A stretch of DNA of 64,000 bases from Anopheles merus (Eukaryota; Arthropoda; Insecta; Diptera; Culicidae). Shown here in pieces: positions 15,381-26,238 of the stretch. Position 1 is the first letter of the stretch. Every line of letters starts with the position of its first letter. The notes beneath the pieces were generated by a model. The model was given only the letters and a program-made list of their open reading frames with translations, had not been told where the DNA came from and searched no databases. The position numbers and the translations under genes were made by a program. The stretch spans positions 9,058,768-9,122,767 of the forward strand of contig NC_054083.1 of the NCBI RefSeq assembly GCF_017562075.2, read 5' to 3'.

Positions 15381-15620
15381 CGCCAAAATCGGAATTAGTT
15401 CCGGAAGTTAGGTGCCTTTTCTAACTTCGGAACCGTTCCAAGTCGTCGGAATCGTCGGAAGCATAGGAATGTTTTAAATAGTCCGGAGGCTTTGATTGCC
15501 GTTTAGTGGCTCTTAACATTTCTAGACGGCTCCGAAATGCTGCGAATGGTGTCGAACGGTTGCAAACGGCGTCGAACGGCTCCGACTGCCGACTAGCGGC
15601 TACGGACAGGACCAGTTTGA
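15381..15620. repeat. Degenerate CGGAA/GGCTCCG repeat region
   Basis: Short repeats such as TCGTCGGAA, CGGCTCCGA and GTCGAACGG, plus an imperfect inverted repeat (TTCCGGAAGTTAG/CTAACTTCGGAA). Composition resembles the minisatellite arms at 18 and 19 kb, suggesting a decayed relative. Confidence 0.35.
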
Positions 15621-15739
15621 TATAGCGTAAATCACTAAAGGACAGGAGAGGACAGGGAAAACTATACGATCAATTTAGCTTGGGCAGGGCATGGAACTTT
15701 GAATTAGATAGTGTATAGATGAAGAGAACTTCTAAAATT

Positions 15740-15915
15740 AGAAACACGACTCGTACGACTGAACAACACCCACCCGGCGTGGGTTCAAGTTTAGAAACGA
15801 TGTATTCTATCTATTCACCCTTAGCAAGGACTGACAATCCGACCGCGTGGGACTATATAAATCACCGGCACAGTAGTATAGACCGGCATGTCGGTGTAGG
15901 ACATTTCGCCTGGTG
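15740..15915 (+). mobile_element. Divergent tRNA-derived SINE
   Basis: A CTCGTACGACT box A-like region, a B-box-like GTGGGTTCAAG (about 15779) and the segment AGGACTGACAATCCG correspond in order to the better-preserved SINE at 24203-24414 (ACTCATACGACTT, TGGGTTCAATTCC, AGGACTGACTATCCT). It is divergent and its ends are unclear. Confidence 0.45.
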
Positions 15916-16560
15916 AAAAATACAATTAGCAGCTTGTGTAAAAAAAGTCGATGCAGTTCATCCATCGTAAAAATAGAAAAAAAGATGAAATTAGTTAATC
16001 CAAAATTTATTTCAAGAAAGAGCAACATAAATGGATGATTTTTTACACCGTGGGATCAGATAGATAGGTATAGTACACCGAAAGTGTTATCAGGATCACA
16101 TTTTATTTATGGACAACGGACAACCAGAATAGAAATAACGGGAAAATCAATAATATAACTCGGCTATAATTTAGAACTTTACAGAAAGGGGAGAAGATTT
16201 TTTCTTAGCAATGTATTGGGATAGATTTAAATTATCTCAAACCCAAAATAGTGTCAGTACCATTGGATCAGGGAAATAATTTTATTTCAGCCTTCTTTAA
16301 CATACATTTGCAAATAAGGCAGATAACTTTATTTTATGGCATTTATGTTTATAAAATAACTATTATTATTTAGTTTATGTCCAGTATGGTCTCATCTATT
16401 ATGTTAACTCAATAAATAAATGGTTATTGACCGAGTATGCCTGGTATAAGGCAAATATTATGAGGTAAATTCCTTTTAACATAAACATAACATCGGCGGA
16501 TACGGCCGCCGTTATCATCTGTTATCGACGACCTCAATCGTAGCGACCAAGGTCGCTTCA
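15916..16560. other. No gene recognised
   Basis: AT-rich DNA of about 640 bp with no motif found. If the tail-to-tail pattern of the other DUF4806 loci applied here, a transposase 3' end would be expected in this stretch, but none is visible. Confidence 0.45.
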
Positions 16561-16562
16561 CA

Positions 16563-17697
16563 CTAAACTTCGTGCTTTTCCGTGATTAGAAAAGTCTTCA
16601 CTGTTTCGTGTGAAACTGTAGCTGTGTCATCTATAAAGTTAGTGCCTCCTACGATTTTAAATAAACTTATAACATAGACATATTTTTTTAATGGAATCTT
16701 GGCTTCCAGAAACCCAACACCTGTCCAACTAACCTTGGCAAAAAAATCACGATCGAATAACAAATCGAGTGTATTCGATATTCTTTCTTGAACATTGTCG
16801 GTCCCTTTTAATACACTTAACAAAAGGCAAATCATCTTTGACATGTATAAACTTTCATTTTTCAATTTCCTCTCCATTTCTTCATGCATGTCAAGAGGTA
16901 CCATTTTTTTAATTTACGGATTCCTTTCCGAATTTGCGTCTTTGTTGCAGAGATTGTCTTAAACTAAGTTCGTCAGAAACTGTGTGTGACAAGCTATTTT
17001 GGACAGAATGATCACCTGTGTTTCAATACGATCCAACTGTCTTGAATTTTCATGTGGATTGAGTTTTCTGTTCGGCTCAGGAAGGGACACAGTACAAGAT
17101 CGTGGTGGTAAGGTAGGAGGATGCGATGCACTTTCGGTTTCGGTTCGGTTTATCGGGACCTTGGAAGAAACTTGATATTCTGAACTGGACTAGAATTTGG
17201 CATCATTAAGGAAGGGGATCGGTGGTATGGTGGACGAATTTAATTAGAATGTACTATTCGGATCGGAAGCGGGAGTGCTTATGGGTCGAAAGGAAATGGA
17301 TTCCCGAAAAGCTTTGCGTGGACAAGGATGTGGTTCGAGGGGGTGCGATAGAAAAAGGAATTGGTGAGGCTATGTTCGTTTTCCAGATTATTTGAGGATT
17401 TGGTCGGGGCAATGAGGAGGATCGTGGTGGCACGGCAGGAGGTAGGGAATTTTAATGAATCTGGGATGGATAAGTAGTAATTTTCCTTTTTCAGTAGAGC
17501 TGATCCGGTTGAAACTGCTGCTTTAAGTTTTTTGCACGACGGCTTGACTGGGATGGTGTTGTATATTTTTTTCTCAACATTATTCTTGAAATCCATTTTC
17601 CCAAAAGCATATGCAAATGTATTACTTTCATTAGCTCTTTAACTTTTCTCAAGCATAACCGCGGGATAGTCAAGCTGTAACGCGGTGAGCTGTTCAT
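16563..17697 (-). pseudogene. DUF4806 protein gene, orphan copy
   Basis: The 3' exon (16904-16563) encodes a DUF4806 domain: a MHEEMERKLKNE leader, NTLDLLFDRDFFAKVSWTG, then a YVISLFKIVGG segment, and a stop at 16563-16565. The same blocks (LFxxxFxxxxxWTG, xxxLFKxxG) are in the proteins at 36146-36768 and 46904-48241. An upstream open region (17279-17596) with an overlapping frame to 17697 is basic and Ser/Pro-rich and could be the variable N-terminal part; the connection between the two needs a splice or a frameshift. DUF4806 is of unknown function and is common in insect genes next to transposases. No partner transposase is seen within 2 kb on either side. Confidence 0.5.
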
Positions 17698-18009
17698 TTA
17701 AATGGTTGCGTTCAATTCAGCATAAGTACACAAAATTGTACGATACCAACCTGAATAATATGTCTCCTTCTCTCATTCAACTTACAACAAGCGAAGAAAA
17801 TAACAGATATACTGCAAGTAGACGGTGGCGCGGCGGCAGAGATGAAGTTGAGCCACAAGCTGTGTGAATTGAACGAACAGAATGTTTACAATCCACACAT
17901 AACCGAACTTTTTGCCTGTTTTCACCATCAGAACTAGAGATGGGCTCTCCGGATTGCACCCACGGTTCCGGCAAGTATGATTCCGATTCCGATTCCTGAG
18001 AGAAGGAAT

Positions 18010-18315
18010 CGCTAGTTCCACCGGAATCGTCCGGAATCTTCCAGAATCTGCCGGAATCGTCCGGAATCGTCGGAATCGTCCGAAATTGTCAGAATCGTCC
18101 GGAATCGTCTGGAATCGTCTGGAATCTTGTGGAGTCGTTCGAATCGCCTGGAATCGTACGGAATCGTTAGAACAGCCGGAATCGACCGGAATCGCTGGAA
18201 TCGCCCAAAATCGATCGGAATCGCCCGTAATCGTTTGGAATCATCCAAAATCGACCGGAATCAAATGGAATCGCCCGGAATCGTCCGGAATCGTTCGGAA
18301 TCGTAGTCAATCGAT
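18010..18315. repeat. Minisatellite of about 10 bp (CCGGAATCGT), left arm
   Basis: About 27 imperfect copies of a 9-12 bp unit, mainly CGGAATCGTC with variants (CGCC, CGAC, CATC). Open frames through it on both strands are repeat artefacts. Confidence 0.85.
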
Positions 18316-18607
18316 AGTAGAGAATGTGAGAAGCCACATTTAATACATATTTCACTTCCTCCGTCATTGCTTTGCATGCATCTCCGGCAAGTACGGCTTC
18401 CCGAAAATGTTTGGAGCGTTCATGGAACCTCTTAGTATATTGGTATCAAAAGAGCTTATCCGGAACCCGGAACAAAAGATCTTAGGAACCGAACCTATAA
18501 AGGACATGTTATTAAAGTCGTACGACTTGATAACTGTGTTCATAATTAGAGCCGTGCGTAGCTTAAGAAATCAAAATAGTGCAAATGTAAGAATGTTATT
18601 AGTTGTT

Positions 18608-18840
18608 GATTAACACTAGGTTTACGGAACCCGTCAATTTGACGAAATTTGAACTTTGCAGTGAAATACGAACAATACCTTTTGTTTAATCTCGATTTTT
18701 TTTCTTTTCGTAAATTCCTCATAACATACTATAAGTTTGTAGCATAAGTATTATTTTCTTAAGTTTCATAGATTTTCACATATGTGGTATAACTATCTCT
18801 ACGGAACCCGTCATATTGACGGGTGGGTTGATTACATTTA
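18608..18840. other. Possible piggyBac-like MITE with ACGGAACCCGTCA repeats
   Basis: TTAACACTAGGTTTACGGA at 18610 has the TTAA plus CACTAG start seen in piggyBac-like termini. ACGGAACCCGTCA occurs twice (about 18625 and 18801), next to a palindromic TTGACG. No right-hand TTAA end was found, so this is tentative. Confidence 0.3.
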
Positions 18841-18939
18841 GTTTATTTCGTTTAGTTGTAACAATTTTTTTTCTTCTAAAAAATAAAATGACGGAGTGAA
18901 AGCGAAATAATTAACAAAACACTGTATCAAAATCAGGGA

Positions 18940-19400
18940 AAAGGAAGACTGGACAATTCTGGACGATTCCGGGCGATTCCAGCCGATTACGGGCGATTCC
19001 AGCCGATTGCGGTCGATTCCGACTGTTCCGACGATTCCAGACGATTCAAGCTCAAGTTCTGGCCGCCGCGCATATGTTAATGCTGTCTGTCTTACATTTA
19101 AGCCAGGAACTTCGCGCACTAAGTTCCTCAATATCGTTCGACATGCACGATAGCTTCTTGTGTTACTGTTTGTATCTATTTATATTAGGTTACTGAATAA
19201 ATGACATGCAATGAAATGTAATTCCGACTATTCCGACGATTCCAGACGATTCCAGACGATTCCGGTCAATTACGACGATTTCGGACAATTCCGGGCGATT
19301 TAGGGCGATTCCGGACGATTCCGGACGATTCCGGACGGTTCCAACGACTCCGCACGATTCCGACGATTCCAACGACTCCGAACGATTCCGGGCGGTTCTT
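18940..19400. repeat. Minisatellite (GACGATTCCG), right arm
   Basis: Two blocks (about 18945-19050 and 19215-19400) of the reverse complement of the left-arm unit, separated by about 160 bp of unrelated sequence. Confidence 0.82.
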
Positions 19401-19497
19401 GCTTGTCGGATTGAACCTACCCTTCGGAAATGGGTGCGAAATTTGTTGGAATCTTCCAGACCCAGTTCCGCTTTTTTGTGCGTTTTGCCCAACTCTA

Positions 19498-20637
19498 ATC
19501 AGAACGAGCTGACAGTGAGTCCCAATGTGTACGTGTCATCGTGTTCATTTCCGTTTGTGTGCGTGCAATCTGGACCCCCCGTTAAGCTGAAATCGGTTGT
19601 GTGTCATTATAAAATGAAAAAAAAAAAAAAACTGTTCTAACCAAAAATACCAATAAAATCTTGTAGCCGATCGTAAATCTATCAGTAAAAGATTCATTTT
19701 TCTTTTCATCTGTGAGCGAAGTTCATTGCTTTCCGGGATAGGAAATTATGTTGAAGTGCAGGAATAGAATCAAGTTACGGAAGTATCCGTCGTTTTCACT
19801 ACAATATGCACACACAGCCTGTATACGTATAAATTATCCTAAAAATACAGAAATCTAGAGGAGAAATGGAAAAAGATTATTAAAAAATAATATTGTGCAC
19901 ATCTATGAAATGAAATACATCGCTTCAATGTTGTTTTGTTGAGCAATGGGGATGTCCATTTTGATTCTGGTCGAAAATGAGCACTGTCCCGCTACAGAAC
20001 AAATGTTAATGCTTTTAAATAACACACACAAAAATAAATACATAAAATTTGCATATATGTTAAATAATATGAACGCAGCTCGTGTATCTATCACTGTTTT
20101 TGGACGATGATTTTTGCAGCCGGTACGAGCTTTGTTTACATTCATGTGTTTTGTGTTCTTTGGTTATATACGTATATTTCTAAAAGTAACACATTAAAAA
20201 ATTAGTACTGTATGGATCAAGAGTAGGAGAGAAGTAGTGGAATCTAAGAGAACGACAAAATATTGAGACATAAAAAAATGAGAATAAGCGAGGAGAGATT
20301 GGACGAAAGTAGTGATACAGACGGAGAAGGCTCGCAGGAAGGGAGACGGACGTCTACCAGTAGCTAGCGGTAGCTCGGATCGAGAGAGATAGAGTGAAGA
20401 GAGAGAGAGAGAGATTTTCATTTTATTTTTTCTGACTTTTTATTCTTCTTTGTAGGACGACAAGAGGATTTGTTGATCTGGTTACACATATCACATCACA
20501 CATGCTAAGAGAAACACGGTACATGATGTCTTGTCACACTTGGTCCATTCTACTTGAACATAGCTCATTTTACTACTTGCGTTAAGCTAAATTTTAAAAA
20601 TGTTGCAAGTATCCATTCGAAATAAACGCATCGGTAA
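19498..20637. other. No gene recognised
   Basis: About 1.1 kb with short frames only. It contains a (GA)n run at about 20396-20415 and an A run near 19618. No element ends identified. Confidence 0.45.
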
Positions 20638-21050
20638 TAGTGGTGGGCGGGTCGACCCGAAAGGTACAAGCAGTTTCTGTAGGTACAACGACTCCGGTAG
20701 GTGCAAGAAAGCATACGCGACTCTGAATCATTGGTGTAACGAGTTCGGGTCGGGTCGGGCCAAGGTGGACTCATTCTGACCCGCTGGTGCAGCGAGTTCG
20801 GGTCGGGTCAAGTCAAGATAGGTTCAATCTGACCCGACCCGAACTTGCTGCACTAACTGGTCGGAGTCGATTATGCTCTCTCGCACCTACTCATCATTCC
20901 GGTCGACCCGAACTCGTTGCACCGTCGGGTCGGATTTGATTCCGACTCCGACCTAGCGCACCCGCTGCACCCACGTATCGGAATCAATTCCGACTGGCTC
21001 GCACCCGACTCCGGGTCGGGTCGTGAAATGAATCGTATGACCCACCACTA
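20638..21050. mobile_element. hAT-type MITE (TAGTGGTGGG ends)
   Basis: Inverted ends TAGTGGTGGG at 20638 and CCCACCACTA ending at 21050 are flanked by ATCGGTAA (20630-20637) and ATCGGTAT (21051-21058), a 7 of 8 match to a hAT-sized target duplication. The inside holds repeated GTTCGGGTCGGGTC and its complement GACCCGACCCGAAC, so the element is largely self-complementary. It is noncoding, 413 bp. Confidence 0.75.
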
Positions 21051-21256
21051 ATCGGTATATCACTTGTGGTTGTTACTGTTGTTAGACGTGCAGTGTAAAT
21101 ATTTTAACAATGCCGTATGTATGTCCCGAAGGATGATAGAGGATCACCCACGGGGTGGGAAGCACCGTATTCAAGAGAAATGTGCGGTAGAATAACGTTG
21201 TTTGATCTACAGCCTAACTCATCTTATTACAGTCTTATGGCTCACATTATAGTCAG

Positions 21257-21420
21257 GCAGTGGCGTATTTAACGGTAAGCAAAGTAAGCAATTGCGGGGG
21301 GCTCCGGAATCTTTAGTCCATTATCCATAACAGTTGATAGTATATGGCACTGTTTTAGCAAGGAGGGCTCCGTGGGTGATGAACGTTGGGGCGCCGCGCT
21401 AAACAAACCCAGAATAAAAA
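21257..21420 (+). mobile_element. Fragment of the CAGTGGCG hAT MITE family
   Basis: Starts CAGTGGCGTATTTAACGG and continues with GGGGGGCTCCGG, a diverged form of the end at 9223. The far end is not identifiable. Confidence 0.5.
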
Positions 21421-22310
21421 TAATGCCAGTACAAGCTCATATAAAAAGTTAGTTTTAAACCTTATTGGTTCGAAAAAGTTGAGTTCAATCCTATATAGTG
21501 GCCGTTATTGTATGGGCTCTAAAGTGCATGCTAATATGTTTCTTACCACTGGGGGACTCCGGAATAGAGAACAGAATAAGAAATAATAAAAAAATGATAA
21601 GCACCCGTCAAACATTGCGAGGGTTGCGAGTAGTATCACCTGCTCGAAATCGTATGGTATTTTAAATAATAGTTATATTTTATTCATTTTTTTGCAGTGT
21701 TATTTGTCTTAAGGATCACTGTTTCTATTTTTGTGGATTTTTGCAAAATAATATGTCTGAATTTAGGTATTAGGTGTGCTACAATTTGCACTGTTATAAC
21801 TGATCTCATGGTGCTATAATTATAACTGCTAAAACTAGGGGTGAAAAAACTGCCTAGGCTCGCAAGCTCTTTAATGCGAGGGCTAAGTACATAAAATACT
21901 ATTAACCTATACTAAAATACTATACAATTGTATCTGATTAACATACATATTGTCTAACTTGTGATTTTTTTTTTCATTTTTTGGTTCTTTGTAGCTACTC
22001 TTTCTGTTTTACGTTCACCACCCATAAAACTTCCTTCTGGATTCATTTTCAAAAATAATTTTTCCATTTTTTTCCCCAGGCTCAAAAATGTATCAGATGG
22101 CTCAATTAATCCACCACACGACAAATGATGAACAAAAGATGGAGGCTGACTGTAGCTGTGCTCATCTTTTTTCTTAAAAGTGTGTTCACCGAGATTTAGT
22201 TGTGAAAACTGAGCATTATATTTTGTTTGCTAACCATCCAAGAATATATGACAACCCATCGGCTTCTTGAGCAGGCAATTCTACGCTAGTATCACTGACG
22301 GAACTAGTTG
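21421..22310. other. No gene recognised; includes a 48-bp dispersed repeat
   Basis: AT-rich flank of the P element. Apart from the repeat listed at 21838-21885 nothing is recognised. Confidence 0.45.
21838..21885. repeat. 48-bp repeat shared with 33631-33678
   Basis: The segment beginning AGGGGTGAAAAAACTGCC and ending AATGCGAGGGCT is identical at 33631. It could be the terminus of a DNA transposon; the same sequence borders a P transposase here and a DUF4806-type transposase there. Confidence 0.6.
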
Positions 22311-24585
22311 CTAGTTCACTGCATCTTGAAGCAAAAAATTATTTGCTTCTTCCATAGCTCTCTCATCAGGTAATTGAGAATCGATTTCGGCTTGATCAAA
22401 CATGGTAGCTGATACGAAAAATTCGTCAGTCTTAGGATCAGCTACAGCGTTTTCTGTTGTTATATACTGATCGTGCTCACTATTCATAGCCTCAACTGTT
22501 GTGGTTTGGTTATGTAAAATACTAGGTGTTTTCCCCAAAATAATTGTACGTATTCGATACACACAGCTAAGTGGAGAAGGATGGTCATAGGCTCCTCCCA
22601 TTTGCCTTATTTGCGAAAATAAAGTCTCTAATACGTTCTGGTTTAGCTGAAAAATAAAAAAAAAAACTTTACTAAATACAAAACTCTAAATACTAAAATA
22701 TTACTTACTTTATGTGTGCAGATGAATTGTATATCATGTTTTTTTTTCATATCTGCGTGATTTGCATCATAATTGATTGTTCGAATACTTGCAAACTTGG
22801 CTTTCCTGGTATAGTTGGTAGGGTCATAGTTGATACAGTTTCAAACATATCTCTCAAGGCGCCAATTTGATCGTCACTCGCTTTGAAAGTTTTTTTTTTG
22901 CAAACGACGTGTAAGAATTTGACACACTAAACCATAAATCAACCTTTTCAATAAAATCAGCTAAATTTTTTGCATTTTCATTGTAACGGTAATAAGTTCG
23001 AAGAGCTACAGCGGTAGAGCGAGACACCAATTCTGCAGCTCGACGAACATTTTGACGCTGTTGGGGGGTCATATCTATGTGTGCCATTGTAAGCTTGAAC
23101 AAAGGAGTCATTTCGGACTCCATTCTTCGAGCTACCATACGTAAAAGGTTGCTGGTTTCTATGTGTTTGCCGTTATGTTCAAACCCATGATCCAGTAACC
23201 AATTCCTCAACAATTTTAGAAGATACGGAGTGTCTGGGATTACATATACATTATTTTGTGTTTTAGGATGGTAAAAATACGGTTTTTCAATGTCATCCCT
23301 AGCTTCTAACTCCTTCCAACATTTTATATTTGCTTGGCAATTATCGCTAACTATCGCTACAACATTTATCATCTTATCACTGAGCCTTGTTATATCTTAA
23401 GTCATTTTTTGATCAAAAGCAATAAAAATTGGTTGTTTCCATTGTTTAAAAGCCCCGCGCATCATTACTACTTGTATAAAGTCAAAAGGACCTACCACTT
23501 CATCCGCCGATGGATCGTATTCCAATATACGAGACACCTTCATCTCATCGAAAGACAATACACATTCTCTATGCATAGGACTCAATGTTTGAGCAAAGGA
23601 CCCAATGAATGATAAAATATCTTCTAGAGTGCCTTGTTTAAGGTCAATCCTGCTTGTATAACGTTGTAATGTTCTTATGGATGGCAGAGGAATTTTTAAA
23701 TAAAAAAATATATATTTGTAAGCCCTTTGACTGAAATATTTTAATGCAAATGCTGCTGAAAGTTCCTGCATTGACCATCTTACTGTTTTCTTGATTTTTA
23801 AAATGAGATCAATTTGGTTGCTTGATAAAATGAATTTCAGTGCCTCTTTCATATTTTCTATATGATGTTTTCGTGGCCATTCTTCCTTAATTTTGTTATT
23901 TGCTTTTTCAAGTGTTTGTATTTGCTTAATATGAGCTTTTTCTTTTTCATAAAATATTTTCAATTTTTCGCTTAGCTGATTATTTACATCAGCTAACCGC
24001 TCGTTCCTGTCTTCTACTGATTTAAGTTTAGATTCTAGATCACATATTTTCCTTTCATATTCTTTACACTTGAAACACACGATCACGTCTTTTTCATTTA
24101 TTTCAATAGTAAAGTTGCCGGCACTTTGTTCTATGTTATGTTCATCACAAAACGAAGAACCAGCTGAAATCATATTGATTTGCATATTAGTATAGATAAA
24201 ATGATTAGCCGGTCTCGTAGTACAGTCGTCAACTCATACGACTTAACAACATGCCCGTCATGGGTTCAATTCCCAAATAGACCGCGCCGCCATATGTAGG
24301 ACTGACTATCCTGCTATGGGGGGAATCAATTAGTCACTGAAAGCCAAGCCCACAAGTGGGGGTACAGGCAGGCCTTGACCGACATCGGTTGTTGAGCCAA
24401 AGAAGAAGAAGAAGATAGATAAAATTATGTAGTACTAACACATAATTTAGTAACAACTTACCTTCCGGCAGGGGGCAATCGGTTCTCCCTTCGTTTGTGT
24501 TTTGGTTATTGGTATTTGTTGTCTAAGTGCAATAATGCAATATCAATATCATTTTCTAACGGCGATAAAACTGACGGAATGGCTG
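22311..24585 (-). pseudogene. P-element transposase (THAP-less remnant)
   Basis: A multi-exon P transposase on the minus strand. An upstream exon block lies at about 24585-24462 and ends with the donor AAG|GTAAGT. The main block (24185-22709) has a coiled coil (ECKxYERKICDLESKLKSVE-like), WSMQELSAAFALKYFSQRAYK, IPLPSIRTLQRY, LSFDEMKVSR with the first catalytic Asp, FKQWKQPIFIAFDQ, VAIVSDNCQ with the second Asp, and HIDMTPQQRQNVRRAAELVS. The last exon (22646-22311) has LNQNVLETLFSQIR with the acidic residue, then GGAYDHPSPLSCVYRIR. The final intron is 62 bp (22647-22708). It is broken by stops (near 24500 and at 23397-23399) and by frameshifts in A runs near 22890 and 22740. The N-terminal THAP zinc finger that binds element DNA is absent. 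Confidence 0.88.
24203..24414 (+). mobile_element. SINE200-like tRNA-derived SINE
   Basis: About 210 bp with pol III boxes: a tRNA-like head (GTCTCGTAGTACAGTCGTC) and box B GGTTCAATTCC at 24263-24273. The body ends in (AAG)n. It is flanked by an 11-bp duplication, ATAGATAAAAT, at 24192-24202 and 24415-24425. From memory it resembles the SINE200 family of Anopheles. It lies between the first two coding blocks of the P transposase, in what would be an intron. Confidence 0.82.
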
Positions 24586-24745
24586 TAAACACAACTTAAA
24601 AAAGTTAACAAAATCGTAAATAGAATAATCATCAGGATTTATAACATTTTATCTTGAGGTTTAAACCAATTAGATCTCCGCTTAATTTCCTGCACGTTTC
24701 TTAATTGGTAATCGGATGGTACAAAATGTTCCGAGCATACAACAT

Positions 24746-25470
24746 TAACAGGATGGCTGATAAGTCCCCGGTCTAACAAAGAAAAACACATTTTTTTTGT
24801 CAAAAATCGTTTTTATCATTCAACATAGTTCCCTTCAAGAGCGATACAATGATTATAACGACCTTCCAATTTTTTGATACCATTTTGGTAGTACTCCTTC
24901 GGTTTTGCCTCAAAATAGGCCTCAGTTTTGGCGACCACCTATTCATTGCAGACAAATTTTTTCCCTGCGAGCATCCTTTTGAGGTCTGAGAACAAGAAAA
25001 AGTCGCTGGGGGCCAGATCTAGAGAATACGGTGGGTGGGGAAGCAATTCGAAGCCCAATTCATGAATTTTTGCCATCGTTCTCAATGACTTGTGTCACGG
25101 TGCGTTTTTGGTGAAATGTGAGCTCGCGCAGCACCCATTTTGCACAGAGCTTCCGCATATCCAAATATTGATAAATGATATGACCAACACGTTCCTTTGA
25201 TATCTTTAAGGCCTCTGCTATCTCGATCAACTTCATTTTACGGTCATTCAAAATCATTTTGTGGATTTTTTTTATGTTTTCGTCGGTAACCACCTCTTTC
25301 GGGCGTCCACTGCGTTCACCGTCCTCCGTGCTCATTTCACCACGCTTGAATTTTGCATACCAATCAATTATTGTTGATTTCCCTGGGACAGAGACCGGAA
25401 ACTCATGATAAAGACAAGTTTTTGATTCCACTGTATTTTTTCCCTTCAGAAAACAGTATTTTATCAAAAC
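24746..25470 (-). pseudogene. mariner-like transposase, internal deletion
   Basis: The N-terminal part (25467-25060) has the mariner helix-turn-helix region (IIDWYAKFKRGEMSTEDGER, SGRPKEVVTDENIKKIH, KWVLRELTFHQKR). The next sequence jumps straight to the C-terminal part: LLPHPPYSLDLAPSDFFLF, MLAGKKFVCNE, IKKLEGRYNHCIALEGNYVE. The first two catalytic Asp blocks (VDETW and HHDNA) are deleted; the third (YSLDLAPSD) remains. A stop lies after KKFVCNE. The missing core is about 100 residues of a usual 345. A terminus, GGATGGCTGATAAGTCCCC, is at 24750; the other inverted end was not found. The residues look closest to the cecropia/SETMAR-type mariners. Confidence 0.85.
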
Positions 25471-25543
25471 ACGCTATTCCCTTTTTTCCATTTTTTTTTC
25501 ACAATAACAAAAGTTGCTTGACGAAAGACGCTCTGTCTCACAT

Positions 25544-25656
25544 CCCGCTGCGCAAATTCGAGCAGTTTTCTGCGTAGTTTTTTGCGTCGTTTTGTGTCAA
25601 AAAATACGCAAAAAAATACGCTAGACCTCAGCCAAAACTACGATAGCCAGCGTATT
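25544..25656 (+). repeat. R terminal inverted repeat, left
   Basis: About 110 bp beginning CCCGCTGCGCAAATTCGAG, with AACTACGATAGCCAGCG at the inner end. The inverted partner is 28279-28388. Free-standing related units lie at 31252-31332, 31330-31560 (shorter) and 46200-46330. Confidence 0.75.
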
Positions 25657-26238
25657 CCCCCTGTGCAAAGCGACGGAAGAAATCATGCCCTTTCGCGCAT
25701 TTTCTCAGGCCTTCTTTTTCCCTCCTACGGCAAATTTGTCGAGCAGCGTTTCGAGCTACCCGTCCCTGGCTCTGCCTCATACCCCTCGCCTGAATGCGCT
25801 GTCGAAGGTTTGGATGTGTTGGTGCGTCAGACGGCCAATCGCTGTCAGCCGTCGTCCGTGCTTTTTCGCTCCATAGCGCTATCTCTTTCTCGCGTGTGAT
25901 CAATGCTGATGAGCTGCTGTGGCGCTTAAAAAAACCGTTAACAAACATTGCGACGATGAAGTTTAATTTTCACAAATCAAACCAAAAAAGCGCAATGAGT
26001 TCAAACGCTGCAATGTAAAAATGACTACGGAATCGCTAGCTCACGCTGGAGGGTTTGCTGTGCAACGCACAGAACCTTTATTCGCATTATCACGTTCAGC
26101 CCGGCGCTTGTTTTCCTCAACATACCGTTCCGCCGGCATCTAGAACGCAAGCTGATCGTGCAACCGGCATACTGGAAAGTCTGTGTTGTCTTCCGGAATG
26201 TTATGATTCATTGGTCAAAGAAAGGAAGGTGTTCATGA

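Larger units (their letters stand above)
17935..19497. mobile_element. hAT-type foldback element with inverted minisatellite arms
   Basis: The ends are TAGAGATGGGC at 17935 and GCCCAACTCTA ending at 19497. They are flanked by a perfect 8-bp duplication, ATCAGAAC, at 17927-17934 and 19498-19505, the target length of hAT elements. The left arm contains tandem CCGGAATCGT-like units (about 18020-18310); the right arm contains the reverse complement, GACGATTCCG (about 18945-19050 and 19215-19400). The element can therefore fold back on itself. The centre has no recognisable transposase. Total length is 1563 bp. Confidence 0.75.

Noticed and set aside
18010..18315. Regularly spaced repeats resembling a CRISPR array
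   Set aside because: The unit is about 10 bp and contiguous, with no unique spacers; it is a minisatellite arm of a hAT-type foldback element.
24203..24414. Possible tRNA gene from the box A and box B motifs
   Set aside because: No cloverleaf can be drawn, and the 210-bp body, AAG tail and target duplication identify a SINE. The same holds for the box-B-like motifs in the R elements.
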